Below are positions 23,013 through 30,258 of a DNA stretch of 64,000 nucleotides, one piece after another. Origin of the DNA: Rhodocyclaceae bacterium (GTDB lineage Bacteria; Pseudomonadota; Gammaproteobacteria; Burkholderiales; Rhodocyclaceae); contig JAGTRP010000006.1 of the NCBI GenBank assembly GCA_018261935.1, forward strand, positions 1-64,000. The letters are read 5' to 3'. The notes beneath the pieces are model-generated. The model saw only the letters and a program-made list of their open reading frames with translations. It searched no databases and had not been told where the DNA came from. Each line of letters opens with the position of its first letter. Positions within the stretch are counted from its first letter, which is position 1. The translations under genes were made by a program, and so were the position numbers.

Positions 23013-24212
23013 ATGACCGGCGCAGCCAGCAAGCGATTCGACGTCTCCCACTTCTACGGCCTGGTCGGGCTCGGCCTCGCCGTCCTCCTGGCCGGCCTCG
23101 GCGCCTTCCACTACATGGAGGAGCACGGCCACATCGTCTCCGGCATGAACAACCAGGTGGTGTGGGGCACTCCCCACGTCTTCGCCATCTTCATGATCGT
23201 CGCCGCCTCCGGGGTGCTGAACGTGGCCTCCATCGGCTCGGTCTTCGGCAAGACGGTCTACAAGGTGCGGGCGCCCCTCTCCGGCCTCCTCTGCCTGGCC
23301 CTCCTGGGCGGCGGCCTGATGGTGCTGATGCTCGACCTGGGCCGTCCGGACCGGGTCATCGTCGCCGCCACCCACTACAACTTCACCTCGGTCTTCGCCT
23401 GGAACGTCTTTCTCTATTCCGGCATGTTCGGCATCGTCGCCGTCTATCTCTGGACCATGATGGAGCGCCGCATGAAGCCCCTCTCGAAGCCCGCCGGCTT
23501 CGCCGCCTTCATCTGGCGCCTGATCCTGACCACCGGTACCGGGTCCATCTTCGGCTTCCTAGTAGCCCGCCAGGCCTACGGTTCCGCCATCCTGGCCCCG
23601 ATGTTCATCGTCATGTCCTTCGCCTGGGGCCTAGCGGTGTTCTACATTGTCCAGTCGGTCATGTACGCCTGGAACGGCATGGAACTGCATCCTTCCGTCC
23701 TGCGCCGCATGAAGAACCTGCTGGCGGTCTTCGTGGCCGGCACCGCCTACTTCGTGGCCGCCTACCACGTGACCAACATCTACTTCGCCCGCCAGACCGA
23801 ATTCGAGCAGTTCATCCTGGTCAGCGGCGGTATCTATCCCCTGCTCCTGTGGCTGGGCTTCGGCGTCGTCGGCACCCTGGTGCCCCTGCTCCTCATCTTT
23901 CTGCCCGGCCTCGGCACCCCGCGGGCCGTCCTCTTCGCCTCCGCCGGCGTCATCATCGGCGCCTTCGCCCTGCTCTACACCTTCATCATCGGCGGCCAGG
24001 CGTTCCCCCTCCAGATCTTCCCGGGCTTCGAGGCGAGCAGCAGTTTCGGCGACGGCGCAGTCGGCGCCTACTCCCCGAGCCTGCCGGAAGTGCTCCTCGG
24101 CCTGGGGGGCGTGGCGGCGGCTTTCCTGATCACCACGATCGGCGTCCGCATCCTGCACTTCCTGCCCCAGGACGATCTGGTCCAGCTCGAGGCCGCCAAC
24201 CCGGCCGACTGA
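23013..24212 (+). CDS. dsrP: DsrP, NrfD/PsrC-like membrane subunit
   Basis: Protein of 399 aa with about ten transmembrane helices of the NrfD/PsrC type (for example HYMEEHGHIVSGMNNQVVWG near 31-50 and LMVLMLDLGRPDR near 105). DsrP is the quinone-interacting integral membrane subunit of DsrMKJOP that works with DsrO and DsrJ. It follows dsrO by 3 bases. Length and topology are typical. Confidence 0.95.
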   Translation: MTGAASKRFDVSHFYGLVGLGLAVLLAGLGAFHYMEEHGHIVSGMNNQVVWGTPHVFAIFMIVAASGVLNVASIGSVFGKTVYKVRAPLSGLLCLALLGGGLMVLMLDLGRPDRVIVAATHYNFTSVFAWNVFLYSGMFGIVAVYLWTMMERRMKPLSKPAGFAAFIWRLILTTGTGSIFGFLVARQAYGSAILAPMFIVMSFAWGLAVFYIVQSVMYAWNGMELHPSVLRRMKNLLAVFVAGTAYFVAAYHVTNIYFARQTEFEQFILVSGGIYPLLLWLGFGVVGTLVPLLLIFLPGLGTPRAVLFASAGVIIGAFALLYTFIIGGQAFPLQIFPGFEASSSFGDGAVGAYSPSLPEVLLGLGGVAAAFLITTIGVRILHFLPQDDLVQLEAANPAD

Positions 24213-24232
24213 TCCGCTTTCCGGAAATGACC

Positions 24233-25636
24233 ATGCACCGCTTCCTGCTTTCGGCCGCCCACCGCTCCTCGGGCAAGACCATGGTCAGCATCGGGCTCTG
24301 CGCCGCCCTCAGGAAGCGGGGGCTGGAAGTCCAGCCCTTCAAGAAGGGGCCGGACTACATCGACCCCATGTGGCTTTCCCAGGCAGCGGGCCGGCCCTGC
24401 TACAACCTCGACCCCTACCTTTCCGACGGGGACGAGTTGCGCCGCGCCTTCCTGCGCCGTTCCCGCGTTGCCCAGGCCTGCCTGGTGGAAGGCAACATGG
24501 GGCTCTTCGACGGCATCTCCCTGGACGGCAGCAACAGCAGCGCTGCCCTGGCCGCCACCCTCGGCCTGCCGGTAATCCTGGTGGTGGACTGCCGGGGCAT
24601 GACCCGGGGCATCGCCCCCCTCATCGTCGGCTACCAGGCCTTCGACCCCAATATCCGGATCGCCGGCATCATCCTCAACCGGGTCGGCGGCCAGCGCCAC
24701 GAATCCAAGCTCAGGGCGGTCCTCGAGCATTACACCCGCATTCCCGTCATCGGCGCCATTCCGGAGAGCCCTGAACTCGCCATCCACGAGCGCCACCTGG
24801 GGCTGGTGCCGAGCAACGAGGCGGGTGACGCCGCCGAACGCATCGCCTGCCTGGAACGCATCATCTCCGCCCACGTGGACATCGACCAGCTCCTGGCCAT
24901 CACCGGCGAAGCCCCGGCCGGCCAGGCTATCGCTCCCCTGTCCTTGGCGACGTCCCAGCAGCGCAAGCCTATCCCGGCCGGCGTGCGAATCGGCATCGCC
25001 AGGGACGCCGCCTTCGGCTTCTACTATCCCGACGACCTGGAAGCCCTGGAATCCGCCGGCGCCGAACTGGTCCCCTTCGATACCCTGCGGGACGTCCGCC
25101 TGCCGGCGGTGGACGGCCTCTTCATCGGCGGCGGCTTCCCGGAAGTCATGGCCGCCGGGCTGGCGGCCAACGCTTCCCTGCGGGCCGACCTGGGCCGCGC
25201 CATCGAACAGGGGATGCCGGTCTACGCCGAATGCGGCGGGCTCATGTACCTGACCCGCTCCATCACCTGGCACGGCGAGACCCACGCCATGGTGGGCGCC
25301 ATTCCCGCCGACACGGTGATGCACAGGAAAGCCGTCGGCCGCGGCTATGTGGAACTGGAGGCCACCGCCGACCACCCCTGGCTGCCGGCCGGGTCGCCGC
25401 CGATCCGCGCCCATGAATTCCACTATTCCAGCCTGGAAAACGCCGACCCGGGCCTGCGCTACGCCTGGCGGATGCGCCGGGGCCACGGCATCGATGGCCG
25501 GCGGGACGGCATCGTCCACCACAATGTGCTGGGCGCCTACAGCCACCTGCGCTCGGTACTGGGCCTCGACTGGCCGGCCCGCTTCGTCGCCTCCGTCCGC
25601 GAGCGCAAAACCCGACCGGCGGCCGCCTGCGCCTGA
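24233..25636 (+). CDS. dsrN: DsrN, siroheme amidase (cobyrinate a,c-diamide synthase family)
   Basis: Protein of 467 aa homologous to CbiA/CobB. The N-terminal ATP domain has SSGKTMVSIGL near 11 and FKKGPDYIDPMWL near 38; the C-terminal class I glutamine amidotransferase domain has YAECGGLMYL near 330 and a late His (HEFHYSS near 395). In sulfur oxidisers DsrN amidates siroheme to siroheme amide, the DsrAB prosthetic group. I start it at the second ATG (24233), where GGAA has proper spacing; an ATG six bases upstream is also possible. Very long upstream frames overlap dsrO and dsrP and are shadows. Confidence 0.93.
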   Translation: MHRFLLSAAHRSSGKTMVSIGLCAALRKRGLEVQPFKKGPDYIDPMWLSQAAGRPCYNLDPYLSDGDELRRAFLRRSRVAQACLVEGNMGLFDGISLDGSNSSAALAATLGLPVILVVDCRGMTRGIAPLIVGYQAFDPNIRIAGIILNRVGGQRHESKLRAVLEHYTRIPVIGAIPESPELAIHERHLGLVPSNEAGDAAERIACLERIISAHVDIDQLLAITGEAPAGQAIAPLSLATSQQRKPIPAGVRIGIARDAAFGFYYPDDLEALESAGAELVPFDTLRDVRLPAVDGLFIGGGFPEVMAAGLAANASLRADLGRAIEQGMPVYAECGGLMYLTRSITWHGETHAMVGAIPADTVMHRKAVGRGYVELEATADHPWLPAGSPPIRAHEFHYSSLENADPGLRYAWRMRRGHGIDGRRDGIVHHNVLGAYSHLRSVLGLDWPARFVASVRERKTRPAAACA

Positions 25637-25672
25637 GATCCATAACGATATGCTGACCGAGGAGACCCCCCG

Positions 25673-26497
25673 ATGGACATCTTTCCCATCCCTCCCGTCG
25701 CCATGATGGGCGACATCCCGGTGCGCAACCCGCTCCAGCCCGGCCAGGTCGCCCTCGTCGGCACCGGCCCCGGCGATCCGGAGCTGCTCACCCTGCGCGC
25801 CCTGCGCCTCATCCAGCAGGCCGACGTGGTGCTTTACGACAACCTGGTGTCGGCCGAGATCATGCGCCTCGTCCCCGGCTCCGTGGAGCGCGTCTACGTC
25901 GGCAAGAAGCGCAGCGCCCACACCATGCCCCAGGAGATCATCAACCAGCGCCTGGTGGAACTGGCCCGGACCGGCAAGCGGGTGGTGCGCCTCAAGGGCG
26001 GCGATCCCTTCGTCTTCGGGCGGGGTGGCGAGGAAATCGAAACCCTGGCGGCGCAAGGCGTCTCCTTCCAGGTGGTGCCCGGCATCACCGCCGCCCTCGG
26101 CGTCTCCTCCTACGCCGGCATTCCCCTCACCCACCGGGATTATTCCCAGGCCTGCGTCTTCGTCACCGGGCATCTCAAGGACGGCACCACCGACCTGGAC
26201 TGGCCGGCCCTGGCCCGTCCCCGCCAGACCGTGGTGTTCTATATGGGTTTCCAGGGGCTGCCGGAAATCTGCCGCCAGCTGATCGCCCACGGCCTGTCGC
26301 CGGAAACGCCCATCGCCGTCGTCCAGCAGGCCACCACGGCCGACCAGCGCAGTATCATCGGCACCCTGGCCTCCATCCCAGACCTTGCCCAGACGGCATC
26401 CCTGCGGCCGCCCTCTCTCATCATCGTCGGTGAGGTGGTGCGCCTGCGGGAAAAGCTCGACTGGTACGCCGAGTCCCGGGCTGGCGCGGCGGCGTAG
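25673..26497 (+). CDS. cobA: Uroporphyrinogen-III C-methyltransferase (SUMT)
   Basis: Protein of 274 aa, single-domain SUMT. Family motifs are clear: [17 protein letters not shown] near 26, VYVGKKRS near 72, [18 protein letters not shown] near 101, and [13 protein letters not shown] near 145. It methylates uroporphyrinogen III twice with S-adenosylmethionine to give precorrin-2, the precursor of siroheme. It follows dsrN by 36 bases, so the dsr transcript carries genes for both an early and the last step of the DsrAB cofactor pathway. It lacks the oxidase/ferrochelatase domain of CysG, so that step must be encoded elsewhere. Confidence 0.95.
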   Translation: MDIFPIPPVAMMGDIPVRNPLQPGQVALVGTGPGDPELLTLRALRLIQQADVVLYDNLVSAEIMRLVPGSVERVYVGKKRSAHTMPQEIINQRLVELARTGKRVVRLKGGDPFVFGRGGEEIETLAAQGVSFQVVPGITAALGVSSYAGIPLTHRDYSQACVFVTGHLKDGTTDLDWPALARPRQTVVFYMGFQGLPEICRQLIAHGLSPETPIAVVQQATTADQRSIIGTLASIPDLAQTASLRPPSLIIVGEVVRLREKLDWYAESRAGAAA

Positions 26498-26527
26498 CAC
26501 CAAAAAATCGAAAGGAAAGAAACAGAT

Positions 26528-26797
26528 ATGTCGGAGTCAAAGCAAGCCCAGTCCCAGGGCGAGGCCATGGGAGACGTCGACCAGGCAGCCCGCATCTTCG
26601 TGGCCCATACGGTGAAGGCCATGGAAGAGATGCGGGACAAGCGCATCGACTACGCGGCTGCAATCCAGGTCGTGATGCAGATGAGCATGCGGAGCTATGC
26701 GGACTTTGTCGGAGACGACGGAGATGCCATCCGCCAGATCCGCGGTTTCCTCGACCAATGGGAACGGGATCTCTCCAATCCCCCGTCGGTTCAATAG
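26528..26797 (+). CDS. Small unknown protein at the end of the dsr operon
   Basis: Unrecognised 89-aa soluble, mostly helical and acidic protein, with several methionines (VVMQMSMRSYADFVGDD near 48-64), no cysteine and no signal peptide. It begins 30 bases after cobA behind GAAAGGAAAG and is probably cotranscribed with the dsr genes. It does not look like DsrR (A-type scaffold) or DsrS. No function can be assigned. Confidence 0.6.
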   Translation: MSESKQAQSQGEAMGDVDQAARIFVAHTVKAMEEMRDKRIDYAAAIQVVMQMSMRSYADFVGDDGDAIRQIRGFLDQWERDLSNPPSVQ

Positions 26798-26821
26798 GCC
26801 CTTGGCCATTTCGGGCGGGGG

Positions 26822-27064
26822 TCAGCTGCCCTGCGGTTTCTCCCGCCCGTCCTCATCCTCGTAGTCGCCGAGGTCGATTCCCATTTCATTGGCCACCTCG
26901 ACCCAGCGGGGCTCGGCCTCGCAGGAGCAGCAGTCGCACCAGACGGCAATGCCCTCATGCATGCTGATGGGCTTTTTCTTCCCCTCGGCCTTGCTGGCCG
27001 GCAGCGTTGCGGCTTTCTGGCTATCCACCCTGGCACGGGTGTCGGAATCGGTATGCATGTCCAT
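26822..27064 (-). CDS. Small unknown Cys-motif protein convergent to the dsr operon
   Basis: Unrecognised protein of about 80 aa with a compact cysteine block WCDCCSCEAEPRW in its centre and an acidic C-terminus (LGDYEDEDGREK). The four close cysteines could bind a metal or act in redox or sulfur chemistry. I start it at an internal ATG (27064) preceded by GAGA; the frame can extend to 27109 without a ribosome site. It is convergent with the preceding small gene, 24 bases away. Confidence 0.5.
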   Translation of the reverse strand: MDMHTDSDTRARVDSQKAATLPASKAEGKKKPISMHEGIAVWCDCCSCEAEPRWVEVANEMGIDLGDYEDEDGREKPQGS

Positions 27065-27309
27065 TACAGCGGTCTCTGTCGGTCGTGGGACTCGATTGAG
27101 CCCAGTCATTATTGACCGTGTTCACCGGGTGACGTTCTAGCGCCTTTCCTTGTTGCCCTCGACCGGGGGGTCGGGATAGGCCGCAGCATCGCTTTCCTTT
27201 GAACTGGGTTGGGGCGAATCCGTCGAATGCTATTCCCAGCGTAGTCGGCTGCAGCCGGTCTGCAATGGACAGAACTGTCCGCGACCGCATCGATAGGGAA
27301 GCACCGGGA

Positions 27310-27948
27310 ATGCCGTTGATATCGTCAGTGACCTATGGACTTCGTCCGAAGCAGCCGGACAGCCCCGATTCTACGACGGCCGAATCTTCCCTCGGGCAAG
27401 CCTTGCTGACCTGTCCTCTCAATGCCCGCTCCCTGCTGTTCGAAGCGAAGCATCAGTGCGCCGAGCGGGGGGAACTGGTCAAGCTCATCATGGGTGGCAC
27501 CCGCCGCGTGACTTCCTGGGTCATCGAAAACCGGATTCTCCCCGTCCTCCGGGACCGGGACGCCAGGATTTTCAATTTTGCGGCCTCTTCCCAGAAAACG
27601 GGTCGGTTATCGGCCTGGCTGGTTCCCCTCCCCGAGGGAGATGCCTTCGGCTGCGACACTTCCGGCCGGTGGTCCGCCCTCGCGAAGTACGAGGCCATGT
27701 CGGCGATCCAATACATCGGGTTCCGCTATGCTCCGGAAAACCGCTGGACATCGGGGTTCGAAGCCGCCCTGGAGGTGCCGGGGCAAGCGCCACGGCTGCT
27801 GGAACCCCTCGAAGTGGCGAGTATCTGGGAGGAGGTCACGGGCGCCAAACCCCTGGGCTTCGTCAATGGGGTCCTCGATGAAATGGAGGCCCTGGGCTTC
27901 AAGCTCGTCTGCCGTATTTTCAACGCCCACGGCCGCCTCGGCTTGTAG
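27310..27948 (+). CDS. Unknown protein upstream of the NarL-type regulator
   Basis: Unrecognised 212-aa protein. The ATG at 27310 has AGGGAAG at suitable distance; the frame is open further upstream but without ribosome sites. It contains LITGGTRRVTSW-like sequence (LIMGGTRRVTSWVIENRILP near 59-78), a tryptophan-rich middle, and a C-terminal segment SIWEEVTGAKPLGFVNGVLD. No signal peptide or membrane helix is visible. Codon use is GC-rich like its neighbours. It is convergent with the response regulator gene 49 bases away, so shared function cannot be inferred from an operon. Confidence 0.5.
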   Translation: MPLISSVTYGLRPKQPDSPDSTTAESSLGQALLTCPLNARSLLFEAKHQCAERGELVKLIMGGTRRVTSWVIENRILPVLRDRDARIFNFAASSQKTGRLSAWLVPLPEGDAFGCDTSGRWSALAKYEAMSAIQYIGFRYAPENRWTSGFEAALEVPGQAPRLLEPLEVASIWEEVTGAKPLGFVNGVLDEMEALGFKLVCRIFNAHGRLGL

Positions 27949-27997
27949 GCAAGGGGCCGTCCGCAGCCGGCCCCCGCCCAAGACAGATCCTCGACCC

Positions 27998-28726
27998 TCA
28001 GCCCCCCCGGGCCACCGCCCGCACCGCCGCGCGCAGGCTCGCGGGGTCGGCGCTGCAGGTATTGGCCGTAGCCCCTTCCCCCACCCGCATCTGCTCCACC
28101 GCGAAGACCGCCGCCTCGACCCGGGAAACCATGTTCAGTTTGGCGAGGATGTGCCGGACATGGAGCTTGACCGTGTCGTGGCTGATCACCAGGGCCTTGG
28201 CGATGGCCTTGTTGCTCATGCCGCGGGCGACATGGTCGAGGATCTGGCGCTCCCGCTCGGTGAGCTGCTGCAGGGAGGTCTTCTTTTCCTTCTGGGGCCC
28301 GTCCTGCAAGATGCTGGCGAGCTTGCCGGCCATGGCCGGGGCCACCACCAGTTCGCCCCGGGCAGCGCGCCGGATCGATTCGATGACGTCACCGGGCTCC
28401 ATGTCCTTCAGGAGGTAGCCCCGCACCCCCAGCCGCAGGGCGGCGGCCATGTCTTCCTTGGCATCGCTCATGGTCAGGATGACCACCGGGGTCTCGATGC
28501 CCTCGTCCCGCAGCTGGCGCACCACCCCCAGGCCGTCCATGCCGCCCATGCGCAGGTCGACGATGGCCAGGTCGGGCGCCTGGGCCCGGATCACCTCGGC
28601 AGCCTCCTCCGGCTTGCCGACGGTGGCCAGCACCTGCATCCCGGCCCTGGATTGCAGCAGTTCGGAAAGCCCCTGCCGGCAGAGGCTGTGGTCATCCACC
28701 AAAACCAGTCGCGTCGTTTCGTTCAT
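27998..28726 (-). CDS. NarL/FixJ-family response regulator
   Basis: Protein of 242 aa. Receiver domain (1-120) with the acidic pair DD at 11-12, phosphoacceptor Asp57 (IVDLRMGG) and Lys in LLKD near 106. A LuxR-type helix-turn-helix follows (LTERERQILDHVARGMSNKA near 155, then HDTVKLHVRHILAKL). It pairs with the kinase gene upstream: the kinase TGA overlaps the regulator ATG (ATGA). The ribosome site GAGGAG decides the start. NarL-family proteins bind paired inverted heptamers of the TACCCAT class, and a related inverted repeat stands before many sulfur genes here, including the adjacent soeA, so it is the best candidate regulator. Confidence 0.9.
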   Translation of the reverse strand: MNETTRLVLVDDHSLCRQGLSELLQSRAGMQVLATVGKPEEAAEVIRAQAPDLAIVDLRMGGMDGLGVVRQLRDEGIETPVVILTMSDAKEDMAAALRLGVRGYLLKDMEPGDVIESIRRAARGELVVAPAMAGKLASILQDGPQKEKKTSLQQLTERERQILDHVARGMSNKAIAKALVISHDTVKLHVRHILAKLNMVSRVEAAVFAVEQMRVGEGATANTCSADPASLRAAVRAVARGG

Positions 28727-29940
28727 TTCTTTTTCTCCTCGCACACCATTTCCTGGCCAGGTACGAAGATACGCACCCGCGCCCCTCCCTTGGGAAGATT
28801 TTCGAAGGCCACCCGGCCATCAAACCGTTGGGCCCGCTCCTGCATGATGCGCAGCCCGTAGAAGCCGGTATCCAGGCCCCCCCCGGCAGCCGACGGCGGC
28901 CCATCCAGGAGGCCGCAGCCATTGTCCTCGACGATCAACTCGATGCCGTCGCGCACCGTATCCACCGCCAGCCGGGCGCGAGTGGCCTTGGCGTGCTTGC
29001 GGATATTGGCGAAGGCCTCCTGCACGATGTAGAAGACCTGGACCTCCGCCTCCCCCGGCAGCTTGAGGTCGGGCACCTGGTTGTCGAATTCGAGGGTGAT
29101 GCCGCTGGTCTCGCGGAAGCGCTCCACCATTTCCCGCAACCCGCGCAGCAGGCCGCGCCCGTCCATGCCGGCGCGGAAATGGGTGATGAGCTCCCGCAGG
29201 CCCCGGTGGGCCCGGGTCAATTCCTGGTTCAGCTCGTTGCAGTAGCGGTAGGAGCGCCCGTTGTCCACCTCGCGGATGGCGTCCTCCAGGAGAGGCAGGC
29301 GCATGCGGGCGAAAGCCAGGGTCTGGGCCAGGGAATCGTGGATTTCGCTGGCCATCTGCTGGCGCTCGTTGGCCAGGCTGGCGCGGGCATTTTCCCGCTC
29401 CAGCAGGCTGTTTTCCAGGGTCAGGCCGAGGAGCTGGCCGATGGGCTTCAGGAGCACCCGGATTTCCGTGCCGAGATCGTCGGTATGATCGAAAAAAAGA
29501 TTGAAGACGCCGATGGGCCGGCCCTTGTATTCCAGCGGAACGGCAATCACGTGGCGGAAGCAGCTTCCTTGCCGACGGGCCGAGAACAGCCGGGAACAGC
29601 CGCGGAAATCGGAAGCGCTGTTGATCTCGTCGTTGCGCAGGGCGCGGCCGCAGACGCCGCAGCTATAGACCAGGCGCTCCTGCTCGAGAAACTCCTCGGA
29701 GACGCCGACGGCGGCAATCAGCCGCAGGCACTCGCCATCGTCGGTCAAGGCGCGGATGGTGCCGCCCTGGGCGCCGGCCAGGCAGACGACGGACCGCAGG
29801 AAGCCGTCCAGGCCGGCGGCAGCCTCCTCGGGACGATCTTCCGGGGCTTGCGGCGGGGCACCGCAACGGCCCGGCGCCGCCGGACCGTCTGGCGCCGTTC
29901 TCCCCCCCCCCGGGGAAGATCCGGCATGCAGAATTGTCAT
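28723..29940 (-). CDS. Soluble NarX/NreB-like histidine kinase with four-cysteine GAF domain
   Basis: Protein of 405 aa with no membrane segments. An N-terminal low-complexity region leads to a GAF domain (about 40-175), then a HisKA_3 box with His201 (SEIHDSLAQTL), and a HATPase domain with NIRKHAKATRA near 300 and DNGCGL near 328. The GAF domain carries Cys94-x2-Cys97, Cys115 and Cys127, which could hold an Fe-S cluster, zinc, or a persulfide/disulfide switch; the kinase NreB uses four cysteines for an oxygen-sensing cluster, in a different domain. It is divergent from soeABC and likely phosphorylates the overlapping NarL-type regulator. The signal is unknown. Confidence 0.87.
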   Translation of the reverse strand: MTILHAGSSPGGGRTAPDGPAAPGRCGAPPQAPEDRPEEAAAGLDGFLRSVVCLAGAQGGTIRALTDDGECLRLIAAVGVSEEFLEQERLVYSCGVCGRALRNDEINSASDFRGCSRLFSARRQGSCFRHVIAVPLEYKGRPIGVFNLFFDHTDDLGTEIRVLLKPIGQLLGLTLENSLLERENARASLANERQQMASEIHDSLAQTLAFARMRLPLLEDAIREVDNGRSYRYCNELNQELTRAHRGLRELITHFRAGMDGRGLLRGLREMVERFRETSGITLEFDNQVPDLKLPGEAEVQVFYIVQEAFANIRKHAKATRARLAVDTVRDGIELIVEDNGCGLLDGPPSAAGGGLDTGFYGLRIMQERAQRFDGRVAFENLPKGGARVRIFVPGQEMVCEEKKK

Positions 29941-30139
29941 GTTTCCTCCAGTGCTCCCTCATGGCCGATGGGACGGCTCTCTGACCGGCAGTCAGGGCTG
30001 CCGATTCCGGGGAGCTTAATAAGTGATCGCTAAGATTGTGGCAGAATTTTCCGTCTATGCAATTAGTAAATTTACGTATCAATAAACAACATCAATAAAG
30101 CGTAATTGCCAACGAGGCCAAAACCCGCTACTCGCCGCC

Positions 30140-30176
30140 TACCCATTCAGGTAAGAAAACTCCCCGTCGGGGTAAT
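30140..30176. promoter_or_regulatory. Paired operator candidates upstream of soeA
   Basis: CTACCC-ATTC-AGGTAA (30140-30155) and CTCCCC-GTCG-GGGTAA (30161-30176) have centres exactly 21 bases apart, two helical turns, as expected for cooperative binding on one face of DNA. They lie 83-119 bases before soeA in the 318-base region (29941-30258) shared with the divergent kinase gene. The rest of this region is AT-rich (30020-30115) and could hold promoters, but I see no confident -35/-10 pair. Confidence 0.5.
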
Positions 30177-30258
30177 AGACATCGAGCGGCCTGAAATCGC
30201 CTAATACGGCCCACGCCGGCCCTCGCCGATCCCAGACGTTTTCTCGCGATACCAGAAG

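Noticed and set aside
22601-24226. Upstream extension of the dsrN frame across dsrO and dsrP
   Set aside because: The extension overlaps two complete genes in another frame and gives Pro/Arg/Gly-rich shadow sequence; CbiA homology begins only at the ATGs near 24227-24233.
24068-26503. 811-codon minus-strand frame opposite dsrN and cobA
   Set aside because: No domain and typical shadow composition; dsrN and cobA on the plus strand are certain.
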